From assembly GCA_965228195.1 (NCBI GenBank), contig OZ245797.1, forward strand, positions 372,001-436,000: a stretch of DNA of 64,000 nucleotides. The letters are read 5' to 3'. The first letter of the stretch is position 1. Each line of letters begins with the position of its first letter. Shown in pieces: positions 27,260-36,886 of this stretch. The DNA is from G963667145 sp965228195 (GTDB lineage: Bacteria > Cloacimonadota > Cloacimonadia > G963667145). The notes under the pieces are model-generated. The model was given only the letters and a program-made list of their open reading frames with translations, ran no database searches and had not been told where the DNA came from. The position numbers were made by a program, and so were the translations under genes.

Positions 27260-29440
27260 ATGAAAAATATCAAAAAAGTCGATGCTATGCGTAAATTAGA
27301 TGGCGAAGTCTTGTTTATCGATGATATTCAAGCTGAAAATCTTTTGCACGCAAAGTTCATTTACTCGAGTAAAGCTCACGCAAAAATCAATAAAATCAAT
27401 TTCCCGAAAAATTTCAATCTGGACGAATTTATCTTCGTGGACGCCAAAGATCTTCCTGGTAAAAACATCGTGGAAAACCCGGTGATGACCCAACCTCTTT
27501 TTGCCGAAAACAAAGAGGTGGAGTATTTTGGACAACCGATTATGGGTGTGGCTCACCAAGACAAAGACACCTTGCTCAAGTTTATGCAAGCCGTCCAAGT
27601 TGATTACACCGAGCTTCCAGCTGTTGTGGGGATCAAAGAGTGTTTGGAAAACGAAGAAAACGCTTTTCCTTACGACCCAAAAGATGTGGGTAACCCTTTC
27701 AAATCGCAAATCACAATCGATAATCACCAACACAAAGAGATCGACCCTTCTTGGGTAAAACATCATGGCGTCTACTACACACCACACCAAGAGCAGCTCT
27801 ACATCGAGCCTCAAGGCGTTGTGGCAGAGTATTTTCCTGCCGAGAGCAGGATGTTCGTCAAAGCCGCTTGCCAATGCCCATACTACATTCACGAGGCTAT
27901 CGAAATTTTTTATGGCGATGCCATCAAGAAAGTTGAGATCGAAGAGTCTGACGCTCTGGGCGGAGCTTTTGGCGGTAAAGAGGACTATCCAAACATCTTG
28001 TCAGGTATTGCCAGCCTTATCTCTTACAAAAACGGCGGTGGCAAAGTAAAACTGGTGTTAGATCGTGAAGACGACATCCAGATAACCACCAAAAGACACC
28101 CCAGCAGATCGGAGATCACCTCTTACACCGACCCCAAAACAGGACAGATGGAAAAAGTTTATATCGATTTCCGTTTGGACGCTGGTGCTTACGAGACTCA
28201 CTCTCCAGTGGTGATGGCCAGAGGCGCTCTGCACGCTGGTGGCACCTACAACTGCACCGATGTCAAAATCTTTGCTCGCTTTTTCAAGAGTAACACTCCA
28301 CCAAACGGTGCTTTCCGTGGCTTTGGCGCACCTCAGTCGCAGTTCGCCATCGAGGTGCACGCCCAAGAGGTTGCCGACAAAATCGGAATTAGCTTCTTAG
28401 ATTTCAAGAGAAAAAACATCTTGCGACCAAACGACATCTTCCCTACCACGCAGGTAAACAAAGTGGATAGCGTCTACCAGACGATGAAGGTTGCTTTGGA
28501 AAAATCTGATTACGAGAAAAAAATCAAAGAGTTTGCCGAATACAACAAGAGTCACAAAATCAAAAAAGGCATCGGCATCTCCACAGGTATGCACGGCGGT
28601 GGATTTACCGGCACCGGCGAGAAGACGATGGCTTCCAAGGTGCGCGTAAACATCGACAAAGACGCCGTTGTCAAAATCTATGTATCTTCCACAGATATGG
28701 GTCAAGGCTGCTCTACCTCGTTGCCCCAATGCTTCAGCGAAGAGATCGGTCATCCTTTGAGCAAAACTTTTTACCAAACTCCAAACACCCAAAAAACTCC
28801 TAACAGCGGGCCAACGGTTGCCTCAAGAACTATCTACATCGTGGGTAACCTTTTGCGAAAAATGGCTAAAGAGTTAGTGGCTGAAGATTTCGGTGGCAAG
28901 AAGATCGAAGATTATGTAGCTGCCAATCAAGACCAATTCCCTAAAGATTTTTACAAAACTTTCGAACTAGACCCATCTATCCAGTTCGATGTGGCAACCT
29001 ACAAAGGCATGGGATACGGAGATTTCTCTTGGGGTTGTGGAGTCGTCGAAATTGAATACGATCCAGACACCTACCAAGTCGATGTGAAAAAAAGCTGGTT
29101 TGGTATCGATGTTGGCAGAAGAGTCAACCAAGAGATTTGCGAAGGGCAGATCCAAGGCGGAGTATTGCAAGCCATCGGCTGGGGTTCGACCGAGTATATC
29201 GAAAGAAAGAATATGAAAGGGACATCGATCACCGACTACATCGCTTACACCAGTGCCGACGCTCCTGAGCTGAATGTCTATTTCACCGACAACGACGCTT
29301 CCAAGCCAAAAGGTTTGGGCGAGTTGCCTATGGACTTCCCCGCCTCGGCAGTTACCGACGCTCTGCACAACGCCACCGGCATCATCTTACCGGAAATTCC
29401 AGTGATCCCCGAGAACATCAGAGACGCTATCAAAAACTAA
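27260..29440 (+). CDS. Molybdenum hydroxylase large subunit (xanthine dehydrogenase / aldehyde oxidase family)
   Basis: The 726-residue protein corresponds to the molybdopterin-binding subunit (CoxL/XdhB type). Cofactor and active-site blocks are present: GGAFGGKED, PPNGAFRGFGAPQ, STDMGQGCSTSL and the catalytic glutamate in KGLGELP. Such enzymes hydroxylate purines, aldehydes or other heterocycles using water. They normally need an FeS subunit and an FAD subunit, and neither is encoded next to it. The start at 27260 has GGAG nine bases upstream. It is transcribed alone and ends in a strong terminator. The divergent neighbour is fur-feoA. The substrate cannot be read from sequence. Confidence 0.88.
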   Translation: MKNIKKVDAMRKLDGEVLFIDDIQAENLLHAKFIYSSKAHAKINKINFPKNFNLDEFIFVDAKDLPGKNIVENPVMTQPLFAENKEVEYFGQPIMGVAHQDKDTLLKFMQAVQVDYTELPAVVGIKECLENEENAFPYDPKDVGNPFKSQITIDNHQHKEIDPSWVKHHGVYYTPHQEQLYIEPQGVVAEYFPAESRMFVKAACQCPYYIHEAIEIFYGDAIKKVEIEESDALGGAFGGKEDYPNILSGIASLISYKNGGGKVKLVLDREDDIQITTKRHPSRSEITSYTDPKTGQMEKVYIDFRLDAGAYETHSPVVMARGALHAGGTYNCTDVKIFARFFKSNTPPNGAFRGFGAPQSQFAIEVHAQEVADKIGISFLDFKRKNILRPNDIFPTTQVNKVDSVYQTMKVALEKSDYEKKIKEFAEYNKSHKIKKGIGISTGMHGGGFTGTGEKTMASKVRVNIDKDAVVKIYVSSTDMGQGCSTSLPQCFSEEIGHPLSKTFYQTPNTQKTPNSGPTVASRTIYIVGNLLRKMAKELVAEDFGGKKIEDYVAANQDQFPKDFYKTFELDPSIQFDVATYKGMGYGDFSWGCGVVEIEYDPDTYQVDVKKSWFGIDVGRRVNQEICEGQIQGGVLQAIGWGSTEYIERKNMKGTSITDYIAYTSADAPELNVYFTDNDASKPKGLGELPMDFPASAVTDALHNATGIILPEIPVIPENIRDAIKN

Positions 29441-29455
29441 ACCATAAAAAAGCAA

Positions 29456-29487
29456 AAGACAGAGCTTTCAAGCTCTGTCTTTTTTTA
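29456..29487. terminator. Intrinsic terminator after the molybdenum hydroxylase gene
   Basis: AGACAGAGCTT and AAGCTCTGTCT form an 11-bp stem with a 2-nt loop, followed by TTTTTTT on the plus strand. The opposite strand has a looser T run, so it could also stop the convergent toxin-antitoxin transcript. Confidence 0.88.
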
Positions 29488-29515
29488 TGCGAGAAAAAAA
29501 AACTCAGGGAAAACA

Positions 29516-29782
29516 CTACTGATAAACCTCTTTTCTGTGGGCAATCCGAATTATGGTTATGATTAAAACCCCTTTCTCTTTTGCGTAAACAACCCTGTAG
29601 TTGCCCACTCGTAGCCGATACTTCTGGCTACCTCTGCCGATGAGCTTTTTGGTGCTGCCTGCCAACACACTCGGGTCGCAAGCCAACAGCTTCAGCTTAT
29701 CAACTACCCTTTTTTGCCAGATCAAATCTATCTTTTCCAGCTCTTTCTTAGCTTTTTTCAAGAAGATTACCTTATACTTCAT
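29516..29782 (-). CDS. RelE/ParE family toxin
   Basis: The 88-residue protein has the RelE-like fold pattern: MKYKVIFLKKAKKELEKI at the start, KLIGRGSQKYRLRVGNYRVVYA in the middle and a short last strand IITIIRIAHRKEVY. The Arg-rich YRLRVGNYRVVY block and the terminal H-R are typical of RelE-type mRNA interferases. It overlaps the antitoxin stop by 4 nt (ATGA), the usual antitoxin-first arrangement. Confidence 0.9.
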   Translation of the reverse strand: MKYKVIFLKKAKKELEKIDLIWQKRVVDKLKLLACDPSVLAGSTKKLIGRGSQKYRLRVGNYRVVYAKEKGVLIITIIRIAHRKEVYQ

Positions 29783-29994
29783 AGATTTAGCTCTTGTTCA
29801 ATCTCCTCTAGGGTATAACTCTCTTCTCTGTTTTTAAGCCTTATTTCGGCTAGCTCAGAGTCTTTGATGTCGAAATAGAGGTTCAAAGCTTCGGAAACGA
29901 TGCGACTCTTCTTTTCGCCCAACTCTTTGGCGAAAAGAGACAGTTCTTCGGTTACCTCTGAGGGTAAGGTGATAGTCAATTTGTTTGCACTCAT
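29779..29994 (-). CDS. Ribbon-helix-helix antitoxin
   Basis: The 71-residue protein starts with a ribbon-helix-helix fold (KLTITLPSEVTEELSLFAKELG, KKSRIVSEALNLYF). It ends in an acidic tail (EESYTLEEIEQELNL) expected to wrap the toxin. AGGAGG lies 4 nt before the ATG. It would bind RelE and repress its own operon. Confidence 0.9.
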   Translation of the reverse strand: MSANKLTITLPSEVTEELSLFAKELGEKKSRIVSEALNLYFDIKDSELAEIRLKNREESYTLEEIEQELNL

Positions 29995-30023
29995 TTGTCC
30001 TCCTAAAAAGCCTTACTTTATGC

Positions 30024-30052
30024 CATACTTTTAAGGGGATGCTTTTTGTCAA
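30024..30052 (-). promoter_or_regulatory. Candidate promoter of the toxin-antitoxin operon
   Basis: On the minus strand TTGACA (30047-30052) and AGTATG (30024-30029) are separated by exactly 17 nt, 30 nt upstream of the antitoxin ATG. The arrangement matches the candidate rRNA promoter (TTGACA, 17 nt, AATATG). Confidence 0.5.
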
Positions 30053-30112
30053 GGAGTTAAACAAAAATGTTTTGAGATTTTTTGCTTGTTTATGAAGATT
30101 TGGCTGTCTTGA

Positions 30113-31354
30113 CTAGATTAACTCGCCTACCAAGTCGTATTCAAAACTATCGACGATTTTGACTTTTTGGATTGTGCCAACTTCGGCTTCGTCGTCCAGA
30201 TAGACAACGCCGTCTATCTCGGGAGCGTCAAACCTGCTGCGGGCGATGTTTGGCTCGTCCAAGATAACCTCTAACTCTTTGCCCACAAACCTTTTCAGGT
30301 TGGCTCTGGAGATGTCGATCTGAGCGCTCATCAAGATATCGGCTCGCTCTTGAGCCAAAGCGGTCTCCACCTCTGGGTGAAGGTCGTAGGCGGCTGTTCC
30401 TTCCTCTTTGGAGTAAGCAAAAACGCCCATCTTATCAAACTGGTTGGTTTGAACAAAACTTTTGAGCGTGGCAAAATCTTGCTCCTCCTCACCAGGGAAA
30501 CCGGTGATGAAGGTGGTTCTTATCGCCTTTTCTTGAGGAAAACAGCGAATGTAGTCCAGTAGCTCCTGGATCTCCTTTTGACCTTTTTGACGATTCATTG
30601 CCCGCAAAATCTTGTCGCTAGCGTGTTGAAAAGGAACTTCAAAGTAGTTACAAATCTTGGGATTGGCAAAAATAAAATCGATGAACTTTTTTTGCAAGTG
30701 GTCGGGATGCAGATACAAAAGCCTGATCCAGCGAATACCATCCACTTCGCTCAAAGCTTGCAAAAGCTCTATCAGGCGCACCTGGTCGTAAAGATCTTTC
30801 CCGTAAAGACAAATATCTTGAGCGGTGACAATCAGCTCTTTGACCCCTTTTTGGGCAAGACTCCTTGCTTCTGCCAGTAGCTCTTCAACGCTCCTGCTGG
30901 TAAATCTGCCCCGAATATAAGGGATGGCACAGTAGCTACAGTAGTTGTCGCAACCATCACTAATGCGCAGGTATGCATAATGTTTGGGCGTGAGCAAGGC
31001 TCTATCGTCGATGGCAGAGGTGGCAAAGATTTTGGCGAACTGTTCAAAACCTTTTAACTCCACCAGATAATCTATCTCAGGGATCTCCTCTCGCAAAGCT
31101 TTTTTGTATCGCTTCACAAAGCAGCCGGTGACGATGAGCTGTGCCGATTTTTTCTTCGCCTTGGCAGATTGCAAAATCGTCTCGATAGCTTCTTGTTTGG
31201 CAGATTCGATAAACGCACAAGTGTTGACGATGACAAACTCCGCTTGCTCCAAGCTGGTAGCGGCTTCTTGTCCGCTTTTTTCTAGGATAGCTTTAAACCG
31301 CTCGCTGTCCACCAAGTTTTTGGGACAACCTAGGCTAATCAAAAAGTAGCTCAA
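30113..31354 (-). CDS. rimO: Ribosomal protein S12 methylthiotransferase RimO
   Basis: The 413-residue radical SAM enzyme methylthiolates an aspartate of ribosomal protein S12. The N terminus SLGCPKNLVDSE distinguishes RimO from MiaB. The radical SAM cluster is CDNYCSYCAIPYIRG, and a TRAM-like C terminus (VGKELEVILDEPNIARSRFDAPEIDG) is present. It overlaps the batD stop by 4 nt, making it the last gene of the bat operon. Confidence 0.94.
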   Translation of the reverse strand: MSYFLISLGCPKNLVDSERFKAILEKSGQEAATSLEQAEFVIVNTCAFIESAKQEAIETILQSAKAKKKSAQLIVTGCFVKRYKKALREEIPEIDYLVELKGFEQFAKIFATSAIDDRALLTPKHYAYLRISDGCDNYCSYCAIPYIRGRFTSRSVEELLAEARSLAQKGVKELIVTAQDICLYGKDLYDQVRLIELLQALSEVDGIRWIRLLYLHPDHLQKKFIDFIFANPKICNYFEVPFQHASDKILRAMNRQKGQKEIQELLDYIRCFPQEKAIRTTFITGFPGEEEQDFATLKSFVQTNQFDKMGVFAYSKEEGTAAYDLHPEVETALAQERADILMSAQIDISRANLKRFVGKELEVILDEPNIARSRFDAPEIDGVVYLDDEAEVGTIQKVKIVDSFEYDLVGELI

Positions 31355-33051
31355 ATCTTGCCCAGCTTCTTCAAAAGCGACTTCAACTTCTTAAAATCTT
31401 CTTTGATGTTCATCATTGCCCCGGGCATAAACCGGGCTTGCTCAAACTTATTGTTTAGCCACTTCACCTGTGAGATCAGCTTTTCATCGACACCTTTGCC
31501 TACCAAAAGATCGTAAACTTCTAGGCTAGTGGCAGATTTATCCAAGCAAAGCAGATCGCAAAGAAAGTGCATCAGCCCTTTGTGAGCGGCAGGATAAAAC
31601 TCAGGGTCGCCAGAGCCAGCGAGGTTAGAGGCGTCTTTGATATACTTTTTGAAAACCTGTTCCGAGCTTTTGCGTTTAAGATAATCTTGGTCAAACCTCT
31701 TATTTCGTTTGGCTTTCAATATCTTGCCCAAAACAAACGCTGCCAAAACCACCGACAAGCACAAAACCCAATAACGGTAATCTTCCACCCAGATGATATC
31801 TGGACTGAGTTTGGGATCGGTGATGATAAAATCTATATCTTCGCCACTTTTTTTTACGGTCTGAGGGCTACTGCCAGAAGAATATTGGGCAAACCCCTCT
31901 TTATTCTTCTTGACTTTTATTCTTATCTTCTTCGTGGTCAGCTTCTGATACTTCCCGCTCTGAGGCGAAAAAGCCCAAAAAGTAGTGGCAGGAATGGTAA
32001 AACTACCCGCTTTCTTGGCAATCACCATATATTTAGCTTGGTTCAAACCTTCCTTATTGGTGATCTCAGGGGTAGCAAAGCGGTATTTATCGTTTTTGGC
32101 AAACTTGGGAAAATCGTCAACGAAGTTCCCGTTACCACTGACTTTAATGGTGTAGGTGATCGCATCACCCACATCTACCACCTTGGAGCTAACCGACGAG
32201 CTTATCTGAAAATCTCCGATTGAGCCTGCGAAATCTGCGGGTCCCGAAGGCAAATCTTTGACCAAAAGCTCTTGCTCTTGGCTAACAAGGCGATAATCTT
32301 TGCTCCTGCCGAAGCTAAAGAAGTCGTCACCTTCCCTCACCGAGGCGGTAAGCACCATGGGGGTAATCTTTAACTTGCCCGCTTTTTGGGGAGAAAGCTG
32401 ATAAGAGGCGATCTGCATCTTGCCGTAAATGACGCCGCCAACGATGTTTTGGGTGAAATTGACTTGCTTGGCAGCAAAAGTTTGCTTGCTCCAAAATCCG
32501 TCGAAAACAGGGTCGCTCACCTTTCGCAAGCCAGAAACGTTGTAGCGGGTGTAAACGAAGTAACTGAGCAAAACTTTTTCGCCCACATAGACAGAGTTCT
32601 TGCTCAAGTTGGTTTTGATATAAAGAGGCGAGCCACTAGATTTGGTCGCTTGGGCTGGGTTTTTGCTCACCGTTATCTGGATAGGTTTGGTGGTGTAAAT
32701 CTTGGCGCCTACCACCAACTTTTGGACAGGGATCGTCAAAGAGCCCACCTTTGTCGGCATCAATGTGTATTTGTAACTGATAGTTTTATTTTTGGAGCTT
32801 TTACCGTTCACCAGACGATAACTGGTGGAAGTGTAGTGAGATCTGCCAATAATCTTAAACCCTGCCAACTTAGACAATTTGGGCTGAGGAAGAGTTTTAT
32901 CTGTCTCCACCACCTGCAGAGTCAACTCCAGCTCCTCGTGGATCGACAAAGTTGTCCTATCGACACTGGCACTGAAGCTACTGCCAAAAAGCAAAGCAAA
33001 CCCAAAGCTAGCGGCGACTAAACAAAGCCACCTCTTACCAATACTTCCCAT
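31351..33051 (-). CDS. batD: BatD-like membrane-anchored periplasmic protein
   Basis: The 566-residue protein has a signal peptide, repeated beta-sandwich regions typical of BatD (SIHEELELTLQVVETDKTLPQPKL, GEKVLLSYFVYTRYNVSGLRK, GDAITYTIKVSGNGNF), a membrane helix at ~430-448 (YWVLCLSVVLAAFVLGKIL) and a basic cytoplasmic tail. Its start overlaps the end of the TPR gene by 17 nt. It is part of the Bat membrane complex linked to stress or oxygen tolerance in Bacteroides, where the precise function remains unclear. Confidence 0.85.
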   Translation of the reverse strand: MGSIGKRWLCLVAASFGFALLFGSSFSASVDRTTLSIHEELELTLQVVETDKTLPQPKLSKLAGFKIIGRSHYTSTSYRLVNGKSSKNKTISYKYTLMPTKVGSLTIPVQKLVVGAKIYTTKPIQITVSKNPAQATKSSGSPLYIKTNLSKNSVYVGEKVLLSYFVYTRYNVSGLRKVSDPVFDGFWSKQTFAAKQVNFTQNIVGGVIYGKMQIASYQLSPQKAGKLKITPMVLTASVREGDDFFSFGRSKDYRLVSQEQELLVKDLPSGPADFAGSIGDFQISSSVSSKVVDVGDAITYTIKVSGNGNFVDDFPKFAKNDKYRFATPEITNKEGLNQAKYMVIAKKAGSFTIPATTFWAFSPQSGKYQKLTTKKIRIKVKKNKEGFAQYSSGSSPQTVKKSGEDIDFIITDPKLSPDIIWVEDYRYWVLCLSVVLAAFVLGKILKAKRNKRFDQDYLKRKSSEQVFKKYIKDASNLAGSGDPEFYPAAHKGLMHFLCDLLCLDKSATSLEVYDLLVGKGVDEKLISQVKWLNNKFEQARFMPGAMMNIKEDFKKLKSLLKKLGKI

Positions 33052-33871
33052 TGGCTGGCACCTCCCCTTTTTGGTTCGAGAGTTTTATGCGCAACATCTT
33101 CTCTTTATTCAAAATCTTATCGATTTTTTTATCTGCCATCTTTTTCTTGATCGCCTCTCTTTTTTCGGCTTTCTTCTTCTGAGGATCTTTTTGTTTATCT
33201 TGGTTGGTTAAATCTTGTTTTTGCTCAGATTTGTCTTGGTTTTTTTGCTTTTTTTGTTCTGAAGAGCGCTTGTCTTGCTCTTTTTGTTGATCAGAGTTTT
33301 TCTGATCTTCACCTTTTTTTTGTTGCTGCTGATCTTTTTTATCTTCTCGTTTTTGATCTTGGTCGTCTTTACTATCTTTTTTCTTTCCTTCTTGGTCTTG
33401 TTTGTTTTGATCATCACCCGACTGCTGGGGCTGCTTTTGTTGCTTTTGTTTCATCTTCTCGGCTATTTCCAGATTCAACCTCGCCTGATAGTTGCCAGGG
33501 TCCTCTTTAATCGCCTGAATGTAAGAGTTTTTGGCTTTCTCAAACTCACCTTTCTTAAAGTAAGAGTTACCAATATTTTGATACGCAAAAGATCTAGCCT
33601 CAAAATCTTTGTCCAGCAAGGCGATGTTATATTGAGCAAGAGCGTTATCATAATCTTGATTCTTGTAATAACTATCACCAAGGTTAAAATTAAAAACGCC
33701 ATTTTTCTCTTTCTTGCCAGCGGTCATCTTCAAAAAATCTTCGCTGGCTGCAGAAAACTCCCCTTTTTGGTAAGCGCTTTTACCCAAGTAGTTGTGATAA
33801 ACCTCGGCAAAGTTTAGCGCAAAACAAAAGCTAAATTGAAGCAAAACGACAAAAAATATTTTTCTTTTCAT
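33035..33871 (-). CDS. batC: BatC-like TPR protein with Lys/Gln/Asp-rich tail
   Basis: The 278-residue protein has a signal peptide and three TPR-like repeats (~residues 35-145: NFNLGDSYYKNQDYDNALAQY, AYQNIGNSYFKKGEFEKAKNSY). A ~90-residue low-complexity stretch of K, Q, D and E follows (KQQKQPQQSGDDQNK onward). It ends in a short structured C terminus. The charged tail is common in BatC-type proteins. It lies 2 nt after batB and overlaps batD. Confidence 0.85.
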   Translation of the reverse strand: MKRKIFFVVLLQFSFCFALNFAEVYHNYLGKSAYQKGEFSAASEDFLKMTAGKKEKNGVFNFNLGDSYYKNQDYDNALAQYNIALLDKDFEARSFAYQNIGNSYFKKGEFEKAKNSYIQAIKEDPGNYQARLNLEIAEKMKQKQQKQPQQSGDDQNKQDQEGKKKDSKDDQDQKREDKKDQQQQKKGEDQKNSDQQKEQDKRSSEQKKQKNQDKSEQKQDLTNQDKQKDPQKKKAEKREAIKKKMADKKIDKILNKEKMLRIKLSNQKGEVPANGKYW

Positions 33872-33873
33872 AC

Positions 33874-34878
33874 CTACTCCAAAAACCGATCGTTATTTAC
33901 TACAGATTTGCGAAAGACAAAAAACTCCAACAACAAAAATAGAAGAGCCAAAAGAGCAAAGTAGGAGTATTTGTGTTTGTAGGTGGTGTGCAACTTGTTG
34001 GAGAACTTGCTCTTTTCCATTTTGCTGATATCCTCTAGGATGGTGAAGATCTCAGACTGGTTGGGGGTGATGGCATAAGCTCTGCCTCCGGTGGTTTGAG
34101 CGATGGAAGACAAAGTTGCCATATCTAGCTTGGACTGGACGATATCGCCTTGCTCGTCTTTCACATATTTGCCGCCAGCACTCTGGTCTATCACCGCACT
34201 GCCAAGAGGCGTACCCACACCAACACAATAGACACGCACCCCTTCTTTCTTTAGGTCAGCGGCTATCTGCAAAACATCGCCCGACAAATTTTCGCCATCG
34301 GAGATCAGCAAGATTATTTTCTGCTCCCCGGTGAGCACCTGTATCGCTTTTTGCAAAGCGTCGGCGATGTTGGTGCCGTATTTTTTGATGAGGTTAGTTC
34401 CCAAAAGATCGACAAAAAGCCTAAAGGTAGAGTAGTCGTTGGTAAGCGGACACTGAATTTTAGCCACGCCAGCAAAAGGTATCAAGGCGACTCTATCCCC
34501 TGGGAGCTGATCGACAAAAAGGTTTATCAAGTCTTTGGCTCTGGCGAGCCTAGAGGGCGATATGTCCGAGGCGTCCATACTTTTGCTGACATCCACACAG
34601 ATTGCCACATCCACCCCTTTTTGCTCCACTTTCTGGGTGTGCTTATCCCATTTGGGAGCAGACATTGCCACTATCAAGAAGAAAAAGGAGGTCAAATAGA
34701 GAAGATTTTTCACTTTCCAAACAAAACCAAACCTCTCTTTTAGATAGTAGGGACAAAACTTCGCTTCGGCAAACTTACAAAAATAGCGATAAAAAAACCT
34801 CTGGCTGAACAAAAAAAGAACGAAAAAAAACGGCACCAATAGCAAAAAATACAAAACAAAAGGGTATTCAAACTTCAT
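33874..34878 (-). CDS. batB: BatB-like von Willebrand factor A domain membrane protein
   Basis: The 334-residue protein has membrane segments at the N terminus (two) and C terminus (one) around a VWA domain with an intact MIDAS, beginning CVDVSKSMDASD and continuing with PFAGVAKIQCPLTNDYST and ISDGENLSG. It lies 21 nt after batA. Its domain faces the periplasm if it follows other Bat proteins. Confidence 0.9.
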   Translation of the reverse strand: MKFEYPFVLYFLLLVPFFFVLFLFSQRFFYRYFCKFAEAKFCPYYLKERFGFVWKVKNLLYLTSFFFLIVAMSAPKWDKHTQKVEQKGVDVAICVDVSKSMDASDISPSRLARAKDLINLFVDQLPGDRVALIPFAGVAKIQCPLTNDYSTFRLFVDLLGTNLIKKYGTNIADALQKAIQVLTGEQKIILLISDGENLSGDVLQIAADLKKEGVRVYCVGVGTPLGSAVIDQSAGGKYVKDEQGDIVQSKLDMATLSSIAQTTGGRAYAITPNQSEIFTILEDISKMEKSKFSNKLHTTYKHKYSYFALLALLFLLLEFFVFRKSVVNNDRFLE

Positions 34879-34899
34879 AACATCTTCTCTTTTATCATC

Positions 34900-35886
34900 T
34901 TAGGGTAAATAGATTTTCAAGGGAACTCGCAAAACGAACTCCAAAAGCATAAACAAAAATGCCAATCCCAGATAGATCCAAAACTTCTCTTTATACTCGT
35001 AGTAGTTTTTAATCTTATATTTACTCTTTTCCAACTTATCGATGCGCGCAAAAATCTGCTCCAACTCCTTGGTGCTTTGCGCCCTGCGAGCAAAACCAGT
35101 TCCGGTGGTTTTAGCAATATCGTTTAGCGTTTGCATATCGATAGGGATATTCACCTTTTGGTAAGAGGTTTTCCCGAAAAAGTTTTGATAAGGGTAATCG
35201 ACCATCCCCTGCTTGCCCACACCGATCGGATAAACCTTGACCCCGTAAGTTGCTGCCAACTCCGCTGCTTCCGCAGGCGAGATATCGCCCGCATTGTTTC
35301 TGCCGTCGGTAAGCAAAATCACCACTTTCGATTTGGCTTGGCTATCTCGCAATCTGCCCACAGCCGTCGCCAATCCCAAGCCTATGGCCGTGCCTTGAGC
35401 GGTCTCATCGATTTTGACATCTTCGATTATCTGACCGAGCAGCCCGTAATCTAGCGTCAAAGGACAAGAGGTAAAAGCGAAGTCGGAGAAAGTGACCAAA
35501 CCGATCTTGTCGTTGCCTCTTTTTTTAACGAAGCTCAAAGCCACCTTCTTGGCTGCCTCCAGTCGATTGGTCGGCTTCAGATCTACCGCCTGCATCGATC
35601 CAGAAACATCCAAAGCCAAAAAGATGTCGATGCCTTTGCCGGTGATTTCCGTTTTCTTACGAGCATTTTGTGGTCTTGCCAGAGCCAAGATGAGACAGAC
35701 GATAGCAGCTAACCTCAAGAAAAAAGGGAAAAATCGCCACCAAGACGACCTCTTGTAAACTGCTTTGAGCAAATCGATCCGCGAGTAAGGAATTTTGGCT
35801 TTATGCTTGTTGCGGTAAAATATTTCAAAAAGCAAGACGGGGATTAAAAGCAGAAGCAGCCAAAGATATTGAGGGTCTCTAAACAT
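34900..35886 (-). CDS. batA: BatA-like von Willebrand factor A domain membrane protein
   Basis: The 328-residue protein has the same plan as BatB: N-terminal hydrophobic helices, a VWA domain with MIDAS LDVSGSMQAVD, and a C-terminal membrane helix (FWIYLGLAFLFMLLEFVL). Second and third metal-site segments (TFSDFAFTSCPL and LLTDGRNNAGD) are present. The start overlaps the preceding gene by 8 nt. Confidence 0.9.
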   Translation of the reverse strand: MFRDPQYLWLLLLLIPVLLFEIFYRNKHKAKIPYSRIDLLKAVYKRSSWWRFFPFFLRLAAIVCLILALARPQNARKKTEITGKGIDIFLALDVSGSMQAVDLKPTNRLEAAKKVALSFVKKRGNDKIGLVTFSDFAFTSCPLTLDYGLLGQIIEDVKIDETAQGTAIGLGLATAVGRLRDSQAKSKVVILLTDGRNNAGDISPAEAAELAATYGVKVYPIGVGKQGMVDYPYQNFFGKTSYQKVNIPIDMQTLNDIAKTTGTGFARRAQSTKELEQIFARIDKLEKSKYKIKNYYEYKEKFWIYLGLAFLFMLLEFVLRVPLKIYLP

Positions 35887-36886
35887 CTTGCTCCCCCTTT
35901 TTTTTTGAGGATTGACTTGCGCTGGGCGATTGACTCTGCCCGGCAGAACTTACCGAAAGATTTTGCTGGGCAGCTCTTTGCGCCTTCTCTTCTTCTTCTT
36001 TCTTGGCTTGCCAAAAAAGTTGCTTCGCCCACCGGCAATAATCTTCTGCCAAAGCTTTGTCGCCTGCATATTTAGCAAACTTAACCAGATCGGCGTAAGC
36101 AAAAATTTCAAAAAGTTTGTTGTGTTGACTCATATTAGCCAGCCTTATCACCTCTTTCAGCTCGTCCGTGGTCATCTGCGTCGCCGAGAGGTGGTGCGCT
36201 CTCTCCAAAAAAATCCGCAAAGAAAAAGAGAGTCGGAAGAAGTAGTCGAGCAGATTACCTTTTTGCAAGCTCTTTTCGGCTTTGCGCAAGCTTTGCAAAC
36301 CCACTTGCCAAGCAGGTCGATCGTCGATAACCTCTTGCTCTTGGGCGAGATTTCGCCTGCCTCGAAGCAGAAGCGATAACAAAAAGATTACCAGCAGCAA
36401 AATCGCCAAGCCAAACAAAATGGTCAAATACTCTAACGCTCCCAAATAGACAGATTGCGGCGGACGCACATCGGCAATATCTTTGATCGTGGTGTCCAAA
36501 AGTGAGTGGACGACAAAGGGGTAAGAGTCGCTGGTTATCTTCTTCGAATTGCCTTTTTGGTCTGGATAGGTGAAGCTCAAGCTGGGCAAACTAACCAAAC
36601 CTCCCGAGGTGAAGATAAACTGATGCGACAACTTTATGCCGTCTTTGGCTTCAACGACCTTCACATCTAGCAAAGACAAATCTGGCAACGTATCGAACAA
36701 AGGCATTTTGATCTGGGGCTCGGTTTCGATGCTACAAGCAAGATCGGCGTCGGGCAAAACTATCTCGGCGGTGAAAACAGTTCCCACTGTCAACGAATCG
36801 GGAGCTTTTATCAGCCATTTTTGCTCTGCCCAAGCCAGCGAAACTAACAGCAAAACAGCTGCAACTAAAAATCTTTTCTGGCTCAT
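35879..36886 (-). CDS. Bat operon membrane protein of unknown role
   Basis: The 335-residue protein has a signal peptide (LVAAVLLLVSLAWA), a periplasmic beta-rich half (~20-145), one membrane helix (~152-172, LTILFGLAILLLVIFLLSLLL) and a cytoplasmic helical part ending in a Ser/Gln/Lys-rich tail. It resembles the small BatD-like or DUF4381-type proteins often found between DUF58 and BatA genes, but I cannot assign a family with certainty. It overlaps both neighbours by a few bases, which supports cotranslation in the Bat complex. Confidence 0.7.
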   Translation of the reverse strand: MSQKRFLVAAVLLLVSLAWAEQKWLIKAPDSLTVGTVFTAEIVLPDADLACSIETEPQIKMPLFDTLPDLSLLDVKVVEAKDGIKLSHQFIFTSGGLVSLPSLSFTYPDQKGNSKKITSDSYPFVVHSLLDTTIKDIADVRPPQSVYLGALEYLTILFGLAILLLVIFLLSLLLRGRRNLAQEQEVIDDRPAWQVGLQSLRKAEKSLQKGNLLDYFFRLSFSLRIFLERAHHLSATQMTTDELKEVIRLANMSQHNKLFEIFAYADLVKFAKYAGDKALAEDYCRWAKQLFWQAKKEEEEKAQRAAQQNLSVSSAGQSQSPSASQSSKKKGEQDV

